From: Exophiala sp. HKRS030
Taxonomy: Eukaryota; Ascomycota; Eurotiomycetes; Chaetothyriales; Herpotrichiellaceae
DNA length: 64,000 bases
Reading direction: 5' to 3'
NCBI GenBank assembly: GCA_023897205.1
Contig: JAHWDD010000009.1
Coordinates: 1,736,001 to 1,800,000 of the forward strand
Shown: positions 23,917 through 35,574 of the stretch, one piece after another
Position numbering within the stretch: the stretch's first letter is position 1
How the letters are laid out: every line of letters starts with the position of its first letter
The notes under the pieces: generated by a model
What the model was told of the DNA's origin: nothing
Database searches by the model: none
Seen by the model: the letters and a program-made list of their open reading frames with translations, nothing else
Program-made: the position numbers and the translations under genes

Positions 23917-24405
23917 TCAAGTCCACTTGCTCTTGGGCCGTGTAATTGGTACCTGCTGCCTCCCGCTGCCGTAATACGCAGACGGTCCCGTCTTGTTATC
24001 ACCTCCCGCGCCGTTCAAGACCTTGTCCTCGAACAAGCTCCAGAGCCAATTGACGACCCATTCGGCGTCCCCCACGGCCTTTTGCACGCCCACACTGTTC
24101 ACGTAAAAGGCCAAGTTGATCAGCGCCAGGACCAAGACGATCTTGATGACGAACACCACCCACGCGACCACGCTGCGCCGTATGTAGTCCGCAATCTTCA
24201 GGGTCAAGTACAGCACCACCACGAACGCGGCCAGCGACACGATGTCTCCACTCGTCGCGGCGGCGATGCCGGTGGACAGTATCGACGCGACACCGGCGGA
24301 GACGGACTGCAGAGGGCCAGGCAGGAGAGGGTAGACGTAGGAGTTGTACACATCGGCGAGGTTCGACACGATGGGTGGAAGAGGGTGCTGCTGGTGAGGT
24401 GCCAT
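23917..24405 (-). CDS. APQ12: Apq12-like nuclear pore assembly membrane protein
   Basis: A single exon encodes 162 residues. Two adjacent hydrophobic helices (about residues 56-75, IVSLAAFVVVLYLTLKIA, and 82-103, WVVFVIKIVLVLALINLAFYV) separated by a short basic loop (DYIRRS) match the layout of the fungal Apq12 family. That family sits in the nuclear envelope and endoplasmic reticulum and affects pore assembly and lipid balance. A conserved-looking WVVNWLWSLFED segment follows. The C-terminal 35 residues are polar. The assignment rests on topology, size and general sequence character, since Apq12 is poorly conserved; another small ER membrane protein is possible. Confidence 0.68.
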   Translation of the reverse strand: MAPHQQHPLPPIVSNLADVYNSYVYPLLPGPLQSVSAGVASILSTGIAAATSGDIVSLAAFVVVLYLTLKIADYIRRSVVAWVVFVIKIVLVLALINLAFYVNSVGVQKAVGDAEWVVNWLWSLFEDKVLNGAGGDNKTGPSAYYGSGRQQVPITRPKSKWT

Positions 24406-25529
24406 TGCTCTCTTGTTGTTACTGTTGCTACTGCCGTTCCTGCTGCTGTGTAGAAGGTAAAGTAAGTTGTAGGTTGTCTGTCTGCGCCTTGGGTCGTCGT
24501 CTTTGGGCCGGGTCAGAACAGGGATGAAGGGTCACGTTCGGTGGATTTGTTGATCTACGACGACTTCAGGAGGTATGGTAGGTACACAAGAAGAGCCACA
24601 CAGAGAGGCAGAGTGCGTGTAGGTAGAAAGAAGAGGAACAAATGGCCTTTGTTCTCCACAACAAATAGTAAAAAAAAGAAGAGTGAACGGGGGTCCTGGA
24701 GGTAAATGTCGTCAGTGGCAGTACCACATATCGTGCTACGGCCGGAGTGAAGTCCCCATACAATGAACAAGTTTGGGTGAAGCGTGCGTCTTGATACACC
24801 ACTCCCTCCAGCGAAGTGCCAGGATTGTTAACAGGGCAAAATGTATCGAGATGGGAAAAGAAGTAGACAACGCGCTGCAGAGGCCGGTCAGATGTAGCAC
24901 AACCTTAAGCCATGTGAACTCTCCGGAGAAATCGTGGGGAAATACTGCAAGTGCACGGAGTAACCTTACAGCCCTTCCTCTCCTGAGAACTTGATATCTT
25001 GCACTGAAGAAGTGAAATCAGAAGTGATACACTGTAGATGTGAGAGCTCTCTTCAAGGCTCCTTGACCAACTTCACGCCGAAGAGGATCGTTGTATTATC
25101 CAGACAACTAGAGTGCCAATATCCTGATCCTCAATGAGTGGTGCAACACCCAATCCCCTCCTCCTGCCCCCAAGTTCCACTATGTCCAAATCCCTAGGCT
25201 CCTGTAATCGTAACCACCCTTCATCGCGTCTGTCTAAATACTATTAACTGGGTATATCATGTACCGATGCACTGCGAGAGATCTCGCGTGCGTTTTGTAG
25301 TGGCAGCAAAGAACAACCAAGCCCTCTGAAAAGGGTAACAAATATGCCAAATTAGGCCGCTGAAAGTTCAAACACTGTTTGGTATTTCCAAATGATGAAG
25401 CATGCAAGCTTCTTAGACCAACAACTCCACGCTAAATATGCCTGTCATGGCTAGATGATGTAAATGATTATAAGCAAGAATGTACTTGTAGTTTTGAGTG
25501 TATCGTTGATGTGAAGCCACTTTTATAGG
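24406..25529. other. Intergenic region
   Basis: 1.1 kb between two minus-strand genes: the promoter side of the Apq12-like gene and the 3' side of the coiled-coil gene. No gene or clear repeat is seen. Confidence 0.6.
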
Positions 25530-28492
25530 CTAATAGTCGTCCGAGTAAGAGTAGTCGTATGAGGAGTCGAGAAGGGTTTGGACCTTTTCACGTTCAGCTG
25601 CGATGGCGGCTTCGAGTCGTCGGGTTTGACGGAGAGCTTCGTCCCTATCAAAGCGTGTTAGCTTGCATATTCGTAGACTGTGTTGGACAGATTCTCACCT
25701 CTCGGATTCCAGCTCAGCCACACCGATCTGAGCCGTGTTCATTCGACCCACGACGTCTCCCATCTCCTTCTCTGCCTCTGCAAGAGCCTTCTCCAGATCT
25801 GCCACCTTCTTTTCAAGGAATTCGGTCTTCAGAGCTTCCTGGAGCGCCATGCCTGGCCCACTAGTAGTCAGGTCCAATCTTGGGCTCTTTCTCGAATTGG
25901 CAAACATTGGAGACATTGGCGAGTTAGGTGTTGGTGTCAAAAGGCCAGGGGTCTTTCTGCCAGACCTTGTGCGCATCAATTGGATATTGTGACTAGCTCG
26001 AAGGACCCGAACCTCCTCTTCGTGTTTCATGACGGCTGTCTCGGATTGCATCTGGGCAACAGTAATACTGTCCTCTAGCTTGCGAAGTTTTGATTGGAGA
26101 TCGTTGATTTGCTCTGCTGAAGCTTGTTGGTTCTGTTCACCGTTCTGAACGGCTTCCATGAGTCGAGTTCTTAGATCAGAGTTGGCTTGCATTTGTTTTC
26201 TGACTTGCGTGGCTAATGCCTCGGATCTTTGAGCTGATAGTTCCAGCTGTGCAGCAACTTCTTGCTCTTGCTTGATTTGGCCTAGGGAATCCTGCTGCCG
26301 TGCTTGCTCCCGCTGTTGTTGCAGCCGTCGCAAAGCTTCCTCCAATGTCGAGGACAGTACTTCTGGAGCGCTGTCATCCCGAACTTGGAGCAACGTTTGC
26401 AGGCTAGCAGTCTCTTGTTTGCTCCGGTCCAAGTCCATTTTGAGACCAGCTAGTCCCTTTTCACACTGCCATTTTTGTTCCAAAGCGTCGTCGGTTCTTT
26501 TGCGCAACAAATTGATTTCTGAGCGAAGGGTGCGAACTTCTCGTTCGTAGCCTCCTTTTCTCTGATGGTGCAATGACTGCGCACGATCTCGTTCGGCCTC
26601 AATCAGCTTCAAACGCTTCTCATACAGCCGCCGTTCAGCTTCTTGTCTCCTTAACAAGTACTTGACGGTGGTGTGCAAGGCATTTCTCTGCTCCGTGACA
26701 TCCTTCAACTGGTCAGTAAGAGGCTGCTGATTTTCGGTGGCAGTGCGGTTGCTGATCGAGTTTGACCTGGACAAAGAATTTGACCGATTGCCTGCTCTCG
26801 AATTGGACCTATTGATGTGGATAGTGTTTGAACGCTGTAAGCCTGGACCTCGCCCACCAAAAAAGGATGATTTTGTTGGTGATTCGACTGTTTCACCTTC
26901 TTCTGAGATGGACTGAAACTGCATATTCATTGCTCTTGCACTTTGGAGTGCGGCATTTTCATCCCTGAGACTTTGGATCTCTTGTTGCATTCTTGATACA
27001 TCGTAGGGTGACTTCTGGGATTCAGATAGGCTTGCCTCGAGGCCTTCGACACGAGATCGCAGTTGAGGCACAACTTCGTCACGAAGATTGTCTCGTTCAT
27101 TGCGATGCTGCTCAAGTTCGACTCGTAGAGCGGTGAGGAGATCTTCAAAATTCTCTTTTATCTGCCTTTCCTCAATTAGTCTGCGTTTTGCATCCTCAAG
27201 TGACATTTCGAGTTCCTTGGCTCTTGCTGTCACATCTGCCGATTGATTATGATCTCGACGCGTCTGCGAAAGCCTTTGTTCCAGGATCTGGACATGAGAC
27301 TCGAGGGCTTGCCGACTCGACCGCTCATTCTGCCACTTCTTAGACATCTCAACCTTTAAGTGTGCTTTTTGTTGTTCTGACTCGCGTCGTATCCGCTGGA
27401 TTTCGTCCTTTGGATTGCCTTCACTAGTTCCAGGTCGCACAGAGCTTGTCCCTGAGTCGGAGAAATAGTCACTGGTACGATCAATCTCCCTGCTCACATT
27501 TGGTCCTTCATTCTGCAACCTATCAACAAGATCTTCCAGGTCCATCTCGCGTTTGATGGAGTTGGCCAGTTCTGTGCTAATCTCGCGTAGTTCAGCCTCC
27601 AGCTGGAGGCATTTGCTTGCCGCGTCGCCATTGGAAAGCGAATGAACATATGAGCGGCCATCAAATTCGATCGAATCTTGAGAGGGTTGTGATTGTGGAG
27701 GTCGCGAGGTAGAGCTTCCGAACGGAAATCCTGATGATGAATGTACAGAGACACTAGGTGATCCCATGAAAGGGGATGGAAGGGGAGATTTTCGGTCGGA
27801 TATGTCGGTCACTGAAGATTCAGTGCTGGGGGACGCGGCAGGTTTGCGGCTGAAAAAGGAAGTGAACTTGGATCCTGGCGTTTGAGGTTTCTTCGCATCA
27901 ACGACCGTTAATGATTTTGTTGACGAGCTCGAGTCCGTCCGCAGAGGTGGCGGCCTCGAGCCAGGTTTCAGACCCATGTCGTCCTCTCCCACGGGTTCTA
28001 CCGCGAAACCATTTGAAGGTCTTCCTCTGTGGCTGCTCTGGGGGGAGCTTGTATAGTCTTCGGTATATACTCGAGGTACGGAGCCGTTCGTCGTGCTTCG
28101 AGACGCGGTTTCCTGTACAGGTTTTCGACTCCGTGAAGGTGTCAAAGAATTCGATGTTCTGTTGCGGTCAGCGACGCGATACACTCCTTGACACGTATTC
28201 AGTTCACTAACCCCTTTTCTACAAAGTCAAGAGCGCGTGAGATGCCGTTGGTCTTTCCTTGCTCCGGGGAAACTGTCGCGCTCTGTACTTGCTCAACAGA
28301 CTCAGGTGACGCAGGTGATGGTACAACGGGCGAGGCGTTCGAAGGGAGAGGCTTGCGGCGAACGGGAGAGCCTTGGGAAAATTGTTTCACAGCTGCCGGA
28401 GGGAAAGTAGGACGTTGAAGAGGAGGATAGTCTTTCGGTAACGGAGGAGGGGGTACAGAAACGAAGCTTCTTGAGGAAGCATTGTCGGCCAT
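25530..28492 (-). CDS. Large coiled-coil protein of unknown function
   Basis: Three exons, 28492-28212, 28158-25699 and 25644-25530, give 951 residues. The introns are 53 and 54 bp, GTTAGT..CAG and GTGAGA..TAG. The first 200 residues are disordered, rich in Ser/Pro and with proline runs (VPPPPLPKDYPPLQRP). Residues from about 200 to 930 are largely heptad coiled coil (ELREISTELANSIKREMDLEDLV and many similar stretches). Serine-arginine patches near the middle (NRSNSRAGNRSNSLSRSNSISN) may be phosphorylated. The C-terminus ends in a tyrosine/aspartate tail (DSSYDYSYSDDY) encoded by the last small exon. Similar fungal proteins are labelled M-protein-repeat or septation-related, but I cannot assign a role. 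A cytoskeletal or cell-cortex scaffold is a guess from the architecture. Confidence 0.85.
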
Positions 28493-29962
28493 GGTGGGAG
28501 CGATCAGGGGGTTGGTGTGGAGGGTTGTCGCAGTGGATTGACGCTTTGACGGGCGTCTAGAATAGCGACATGTTTCGAATTGGCGTATGGCACGCAGATC
28601 AGCCACATGCGAATAGTCCCAGGTACGGACAGTGGAGAGCCAAAGAGAAAGAGTTCTGAGGTCTGTGGCATTGATAGTGAGTTGGAAAGAATTAATCGAG
28701 AGTAGGAAAAGAGTCGCTAAGTTGTTTGCAGTCGGATGCGGTTTAGACGCGCCGACAGGGTCAATCTTATTGGGCCCTCGCAGATTACGCACTAGCCGAC
28801 CTTTGGCGCTTGCTGATTGCAAGCAGCACGAGCGAGAATAGAGACGGGCTAGGGGAGAGGCCTGTTTACAAAAGCCATCTCGTCCTGATCAGATGAGGTC
28901 TTTAGCGAGATTGTTGTAGTGCAGGGTCACCAACTGTGCTCGTTACACAGAGATGCAATCTTGCGGGGAGAAGCGATGCAGGTGTTCTGCCATACCCTAT
29001 CCGGTGCGGACTTCTGAAGATTCATATGCAGGAACGTAGGGGATCTTCAGGCTACCATTGCAAAATTGGCCCAAAACCAATGGCGTGGACTGGTTGAGGA
29101 TACGGCTGACCCAGAGCTTGTCTATTCATGTTCAATGGCGTCTGCACCTGATTTTTGACATGAATACACATCTCAAAATGGCGCTGAAGCCGTCTGGATG
29201 CCAACGCGCCTCTGACAGAAAAACACTCGGACTGACTGACGTGTCCGCTGCCTCTGGCTATGCGAGTACTGTACAATGAAAGCGTCTCGGGATTGTTCTT
29301 CTGGACGAACTCGTAATTATGGGTACTTGTACTCCGTCTACGTCGATCCTTTGTTCTTGGTGTTTTAGACTCTGAAGCTGGGGGGATTGCCACAAGTCCG
29401 TGCCAGGGTTCTTTTTGTGACAATGAATGCTCTTGAAGAACAACGGCCATTGACCCTTGTTGGGATTGGCCTTGCATGGAGGGTTTTATTCTACTTGCAA
29501 TTAGCGTACAGTATATTTATGCCGACTGCTTTAGGTGAAGACGCTGTGCCGTTTAGCTTCTCCGAGAAAGCGTCTCATGCCGACTTTGCTCAAGGCTATA
29601 AGATTAAACTGAACTTCGTACTCCACACAGAGCAGTAGGTCAAGTGCATACGGAGTAGTTCAACTCGCCCTTCAAGGAATGGTCACATTACGATAATTAT
29701 CGTGAGGCTGCTCTATTCCCTATGAAGACAGACAACGGAAGAAATTGGGTGACTGACAGCGCCAAAGCACCTCATCAGCATCTAGCTAACCTATTTGCGA
29801 CGCCCATGCACTACAATAATCACAAGCGATTTGTGCCATCGTCGATTGCATCTACTCTCGCCTCTCCAGCCGGGAGATAAGGTACGAGTAGTGTGAAGTC
29901 TTGCAGTCCCTGATGTTGAAAACTCCCGGCGCCATGAAACCAGTGCGGTGTCAGCCAGCCCT
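28493..29962. other. Intergenic region between two minus-strand genes
   Basis: 1.47 kb without a supportable gene. TACGGAGTA-type motifs lie at about 29329 and 29648. The part next to 28492 is probably promoter and leader of the coiled-coil gene. Confidence 0.55.
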
Positions 29963-31547
29963 CTATTTGTCAAAGGTGTATCGCATCCATTCTCCAACGG
30001 CCTTCAGACTCTCCCAGCGAACGCTCTCGTCGGAATCACCCATGAGCTCTAGTAATCGAGCTTTGAGCCCGAGTCTCTCCAAAGTTGATCGGTGTTCTGG
30101 GACTTCTTTGACGAGGTTCCCCACATCGTTGCACCCGATTGCAAGCACTTTCTTGTCTGACTCCCATCCTCTAGATAGTATCTCAGCGAGCTTCTTCGGC
30201 AGCTCGCCTTTTTTGTCTTCAAGTATCTTGCGAGCGTTCTCCCTCCAGAACGTAGGATTTCGGTGTGGCGGTGACCACCGTAGATGGCCGGAGTTGACTT
30301 CATCAGCGTACTCATCGAACGTTGTCTGGTTCTTGGTGTATTCTTCGAGCATGGTCTTAAGGTTCTCGAGATCTTCAAGCAGGTCTTGATCTGTGAGATG
30401 TCGCCCAGAGAGGTTACTAAGAAGCGAAGGTAGTCTGGCAGTAGTCGCTATGGCAATCAACGTGTCCTTGTTCGAGGAAAGTAGGTTATTCAATGTTGCA
30501 AGTAAGAGACGAGTCGTCTTCTCTTTTGGTGACATTCGGAGGAGTTGCGTATACAAAGGAATAATTTCCTCGTCCCTGTTAAGAGGTTAGCCGACGCTCG
30601 ATTTGCATTCTTCAAGCCATACTTTTCAAGTCCTTCACCAACCATCTCTCCCTCGAAACTGAGCTGCCAGATGACTAGTAAGACATGGTACATCAACTGC
30701 AACCCAACACCGCCCCCGAACCTCGTGTCGCTGCTTCTTATACTTGTAGCCCCGCTCCATAGTGTCGAATCGTTATCTTTTGCCGCACCTGCAGCTTTCC
30801 GCAAGATATCAAACAATGGATCAACCGTGTCTGATTTCTGTTTCCAGAACAACTCTTTCGACCGTGAAGTCCGCAACAATTGTGAGAAGTGTTGAACTCC
30901 AATGTCTTGAAGTCCGCTGTCTTGGTTCTTTACTAGCTTTGCCAGATATGAGTAGACCTGAGAAAGCGCCTGGTCGTCTCGTGGAGTCGGTTTCGAGGAT
31001 GATGTCAGTGAAATGGCAATTAGGTTGACTAGGAATGTAGCTGAAAATAGAGGTATCGGGTCTTCTGGATTGCCCGACTGCGTGAGAAAGGAAATAAAGG
31101 GCCTGTATGGTTCGGGATGATCGAGTATTGCATCTGCCAGGGCAGGGGCATCTGCAGAAAGTCAACGATTACGGTTCCGCTGCATTGTCCCAAACGTACC
31201 ATTGATCAGGTCTGTTGCAAGTACAAGGATATATTGAATTATGTCGCTTCGCTTGGACGCTTTCTCGAGCACACTGCCGCCATCTTTACCGCCTACTAGC
31301 AATTTACTGTAGCTCTTGACATCTTTTTCAATCGTTTGCTTTCTCTGCTCTTTTCTGACCTTGTCGACTGATCTGATCTTCTTCAGTTGGTCATCTGTGA
31401 GATTGCCAGCGCGGACTGCGCCATCCCATGGTATCTAGCAGATGCGTCAGTGTGTACAGGGTTCGCAACGGTAGTATTGCTGCCTACCGGACGTGCTCTG
31501 ATGTTGTTCTGCAGCGAGCTGAGGTAGGCAGGTGGACTCAAAGACAT
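29963..31547 (-). CDS. VMA13: V-type proton ATPase subunit H (Vma13)
   Basis: Four exons, 31547-31488, 31434-31200, 31151-30623 and 30575-29963, give 478 residues, the same length as yeast Vma13. The introns are 47-53 bp with GTAGGC, GTACGT and GTATGG donors. Subunit H joins the V1 head to the membrane sector, activates ATP hydrolysis and silences free V1, so it controls vacuolar acidification. Recognisable parts are IPWDGAVRAGNLTDDQL near the N-terminus, a helical-repeat domain (about 100-340), and the C-terminal domain with HLRWSPPHRNPTFWREN and the LGLKARLLELMGDSDESVR repeat near the end. It is divergent from the TMF gene across 444 bp. Confidence 0.95.
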
Positions 31548-31991
31548 CTTGGGTGAGTCGTTTTCACTGGCAGCACTGCACCACGAGGCTTGAATGTCTA
31601 ATCAAACAACAATTGCCATGAATTATAGGAGAACGTAACTAGAGGTCAGATCGAATTTAAGAACCAATATGTCATTGCAAGGGAAGTTGCTCCAAGGTTA
31701 ATCGTTATCGTTGTAGCTCCAAGAAGTTGGAGGGTCAAGCGACGTGCATGCGCCGTGCCGATCACCGAAGCACCTACCGACTTTTAGTTGCCCTTCGACA
31801 CTTGTTCAGATGAGAACGCGTCAACACACCCAGAAGACCGTTACTGACTGCCAGACATTGCACATGCTGCAATGCCATTTCTTGTGACTAGAACAGTCCT
31901 GCGGTTGTCAGGAAGGCCTCTGATAAGATGATGGACATTTCAAATTGCGGCCTTTGATACTGCAGACGTCGCAATCGTTTGTCGCATCAAG
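31548..31991. promoter_or_regulatory. Bidirectional upstream region of VMA13 and TMF
   Basis: 444 bp between two divergent ATGs. No gene fits, so both promoters must lie here or inside the neighbouring transcripts. No specific binding site is claimed. Confidence 0.5.
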
Positions 31992-34514
31992 ATGGCGTCG
32001 AAACCGACATCTACTTCGAGGTGGAATTTCTTGCAGCAGGCTGTGGCGTCGGTCGAATCACGACTAGATGATATCCTTGCAGAGGGCGGCGAACCTCCAA
32101 AGCGAAGCGTCACACCAGCGCAAGCAGGTCGAGATTTAGCACCCCCCAAACGAAGTAGGTGAAGAATGACCTTCGAAGCCTCACATGATTGACCTGTCGT
32201 AGCCTCCTCAGATCTCTCGAGATCCAATAGCAGTGCCTCCACTTCCAATGACCGACTGCAAGAGCGCCTTGCCAGGGCGATGGCAAAGAAGAACACTAGT
32301 CGAACCGAATCACCAGCCGCTCCATCCATACCTAGAATAGATCAACTATCGCACGAGGCTTCAGACTCGGCAGAGAATCAGATGGACCAAGGCCTATCAG
32401 AAGAGCCAACCTCTGCAAAAGCACACTTGGACTCAGAGCAAGGAGATGCTGAATTGCCTGTTGGGAATGTAACAAATGCACCAGTGTTCCATCAATCTGA
32501 TGAATTTCCCGACTCTGAATCTCAGATTCCGAAAATAGATATCAGTGTGCAGGACGAGGAAGGTTCCACGAGGACTTCCAGCGAGGCCACGGGTAGGAAT
32601 CAGGTCTTGCCGGGCCGTGGTTCTCAAGACTCCTTAAGGAAAAGTGAAGAAAGCACGCCAACAACAGGGACGACAGGAGTACAGGAAGACGTAAACATGT
32701 ATATCGAGAAGATCGATGCTCTTCAGGCGAAGCTTAAGTATTTAAGCAGCGAAGCTGCCCAATCCTTGAAGCAAGCAGCCGCCTCTGTTCAGCCTGGAAG
32801 TTTGGAGAAGAAGCTCTTGGAGCAAGAGGGAAAGATTGCCTTGCTGATCGAAGAAGGCAACAATCTGTCGAAGACCGAGATGAAGCACGTTACTACTATT
32901 AAAAAAATGCGGGCTCAACTCATTGCCAACAACAGGGAACAGGAAGCAGCCAAGCTTCGTGCAGATAAGACTGAGCGCTCGCTCAAAGACATGGAAGATC
33001 GAGCCAGGAAAGCGGAGGCCGCAAGCAGACGTGCAGAGCAAAGTCTTGCGACAAAATCTTCCGGGGCTAACGAGCTCGATGCGGTGCGCAAAGAGCGCGA
33101 TGCACTGCAGTCAACCTTGGCTGAGATGAAACTTCAGATCTCTAAGGCTAATGCAAGGGCTGAAGCAGCCGAGAACAAAGTAAAAGCAGATCAAGTCGCC
33201 AAAGAACAGAAGCGGATCACAGAGTTACAAGCCGATCTGATGAGTGCAAAGGTGGAGAGAGAAATTTCGGAGGAGAAGTTACGACGAGAAATCAAAGACC
33301 TCCAAGCCACATTGAGCAGAGAAAGGGAGCAGACCAAAGTGCTAGAGAGTGAAATGCTAAACGAACAAGCATCCCTCGAAAGTAAACTTGAGTCGTTTCG
33401 TGTTCGAGCTGAGGAAGCCTCTTCGGCCGACCATGGCAATGTGCAAGCAAAATTGCTCAGGCAAATTGAGACATTGCAAAGCCAATACGCAACAGCAAGC
33501 CAGAACTGGCAAGGGATCGAAAGTACCCTTCTAGGGAGGATAACCAACCTTGAGAAGGAACGTGACGAGATCGCAGCCCGGGAGGCAGACGTTCGCAAAA
33601 GGCTGCGTGAAGCAACTCTCAAAGCAAAGAGCAAAGAATCTCAGTTGGATGAGGTTCAAAATATGCTTGCTGAAAAAGAGAAATTCCTGGCGGATGTCGA
33701 AGAAAAATCTCAACGTTTGACCCGGAAAGTCGTCCAGCTTGAAACCGAGCTTGCTGATGCTACAAGGGAGTTTGAGGAATTCAAAGTAGCAACAGAGAAG
33801 GATTTTCAGCGCAAGTTAGAGGAAGAAAAGTCTAAGTGGACAGCAACCTTGCAACTTCAACGGACAGATTCGCCTGGCACTTCTATTCGCAAGGGATATG
33901 GTATGGCACTCGACATCAATCACCTGCTGAGCCCAGTTCAGTACGAAAGACCAACCAGCAGAAAATCCTCCACGATGCAATCCTTTGACTGGACCGCTCC
34001 ATCGCGGCAGAACTCAGCCCCTTCTATCCGCAACGTGACAAACGGCTCCATTGCTGAGACGCCATCGGTGGTGACCTCCAACGATGCGGACGACTTTTTT
34101 GCCAGTGTGTCCCCAACGCCACATTCAGCCAGCCATCGTGGCGTCAACGACCTGATCTCGACGTCCACGGTCGGAGCTGGCCCCTCTGTCCAGCTTGTGG
34201 AAAGGATGTCCGCAAACGTCCGTCGGCTTGAGAGTGAGAAGGCCGCCACCAAGGATGAACTCGCGCGTCTGACAACACAGCGCGATGAGGCCAGGCAGGA
34301 GGTTGTCAGCTTGATGCGCGAAGTTGAGGAGAAGCGATCTATCGAGGATCGTGTGAAGGCACTCGAAGAAGAACATGAAAGCCTAGGTAAACGGCACCAG
34401 ACAACTCTCGAACTTCTTGGTGAGAAGAGTGAGCAGGTGGAGGAGCTCAAGGCGGACATTGTCGATGTGAAGCAGATGTACCGGCAGCTGGCAGATACCA
34501 TGGGGAAATCATGA
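31992..34514 (+). CDS. TMF/Sgm1-like Golgi coiled-coil protein
   Basis: Exons 31992-32154 and 32203-34514 (48-bp intron) encode 824 residues. The N-terminus, MASKPTSTSRWNFLQQAVASVESRLDDILAE when read in short blocks, and the following SNSSASTSNDRLQERLARAMAKK match fungal members of the TATA element modulatory factor family (TMF1 in animals, Sgm1 in yeast). These are Golgi golgins that bind Rab6/Ypt6. Residues about 140-560 are continuous coiled coil. A serine-rich linker (about 560-650) follows, and the C-terminal coiled coil ends in VEELKADIVDVKQMYRQL, the conserved TMF C-terminal domain that binds Rab6-type GTPases. Its stop is 35 bp from the convergent gankyrin stop, so the 3' ends of the two mRNAs very likely overlap. 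Confidence 0.88.
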
Positions 34515-34549
34515 CATGTTTGGTGGATTTTTGGCAACTTTGTCACATC

Positions 34550-35378
34550 TCACTCAAATTCAATTCCTTCTCGTTTAGCAGCTGAGATGATGTAAGACCG
34601 TACTTTAGAGTCTGGTGCACATTCAATTGCCAATCGCCCATCAATATCCTTCTTATCAGTCTCGGCGCCGGCCTTGAGTAGTTCCACCGCAACGTCGCCG
34701 TTGCCTTCACTAATGGCGTGATGCAGCGCGGTCATTCCGTCCATGTCCGTAGCATTTACAGGGCTCTTGTTCTCCAGGAGCAGCTTCATAATTGGCACAC
34801 TGCCTGCTGCTGCGGCTCTGTGCAGGGGTAATTGTCCTCGTTTATCCTTCACTCTTGCGGAAGCACCGCTTTTCAAGAGCGTCTTGCAGATTTCAAGGTT
34901 CCCTTTGGACGTCGCGAAATGAAGAGCCGTGGCTCCAGTGTTGGTCGGCACCTTGGGGTCGGCTTCCTTGGTCAGGAGGATATCCACGATTGCCTCCCCG
35001 CTGTTGTCCTTTAGACTAGATGCGATGGCGAGCGCCGTCCATCCTGAGCCGTCCAGAGCGTCGGGATCGAAGGTGCGGGTCGAGGCTAGAGCTTTGACGA
35101 TATCGAGGTGATTGAAGGCGCACGCCCAGTGAACAGGCAGTCTCCCATCCTGATCTACCAGAGTTGCTAGTTTTGGATTTGCCTGGCCAAGGTCAACGAT
35201 AATGTTCCCATGCGCAGGAGAGGAGGCGACAACTCACACTCAAGAGAGACTCCACCACTTGTACTGTTTTCGATTGATCAGTAATTTGGTTTCTCAGCAA
35301 TCAGGAGTGTAGGACCTTACATTTGCCATCTCTCGCGGCCTCGTGTATGGCGTACTTGTCCTCCTTGGTTTCTGCCAT
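34550..35378 (-). CDS. NAS6: Gankyrin/Nas6-type ankyrin-repeat proteasome chaperone
   Basis: Three exons, 35378-35321, 35263-35238 (only 26 bases) and 35182-34550, encode 238 residues (yeast Nas6 has 228). The introns are 57 and 55 bp, with GTAAGG and GTGAGT donors. Nas6 binds the Rpt3 ATPase during assembly of the 19S proteasome regulator and then leaves. Seven ankyrin-type repeats are visible, e.g. DGRLPVHWACAFNHLDIVKAL, GATALHFATSKGNLEICKTLL, GQLPLHRAAAAGSVPIMKLLL and MTALHHAISEGNGDVAVELL. The N-terminal KYAIHEAARDGK fits the family start. The tiny middle exon was needed to restore the VVESLL-SANPKLATL helix pair and is well supported by frame and splice signals. It shares a 196-bp divergent promoter with PRP46. 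Confidence 0.92.
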
Positions 35379-35574
35379 GTCGAAAGCCTTTTGAGACTGT
35401 ACCCAGGCGGAGAATGCACGTCGCGTCCCTTGAAGCAATTATTTCCCCGCATGAACAGCCTCCCGCATATGGCAGGTTTGCCGGCGCATTTCTGAAAATC
35501 GTTTGATGCACTTTTGCCTTTGTACAGTTTCGACAACTTTGCATTCTGTCTCAATCTCAACCAAGACGGGCACA
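35379..35574. promoter_or_regulatory. Compact bidirectional promoter between NAS6 and PRP46
   Basis: Only 196 bp separate the two divergent start codons, and no other upstream space exists for either gene, so it must hold both promoters unless the leaders are spliced. No specific factor site is recognised. Confidence 0.55.
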
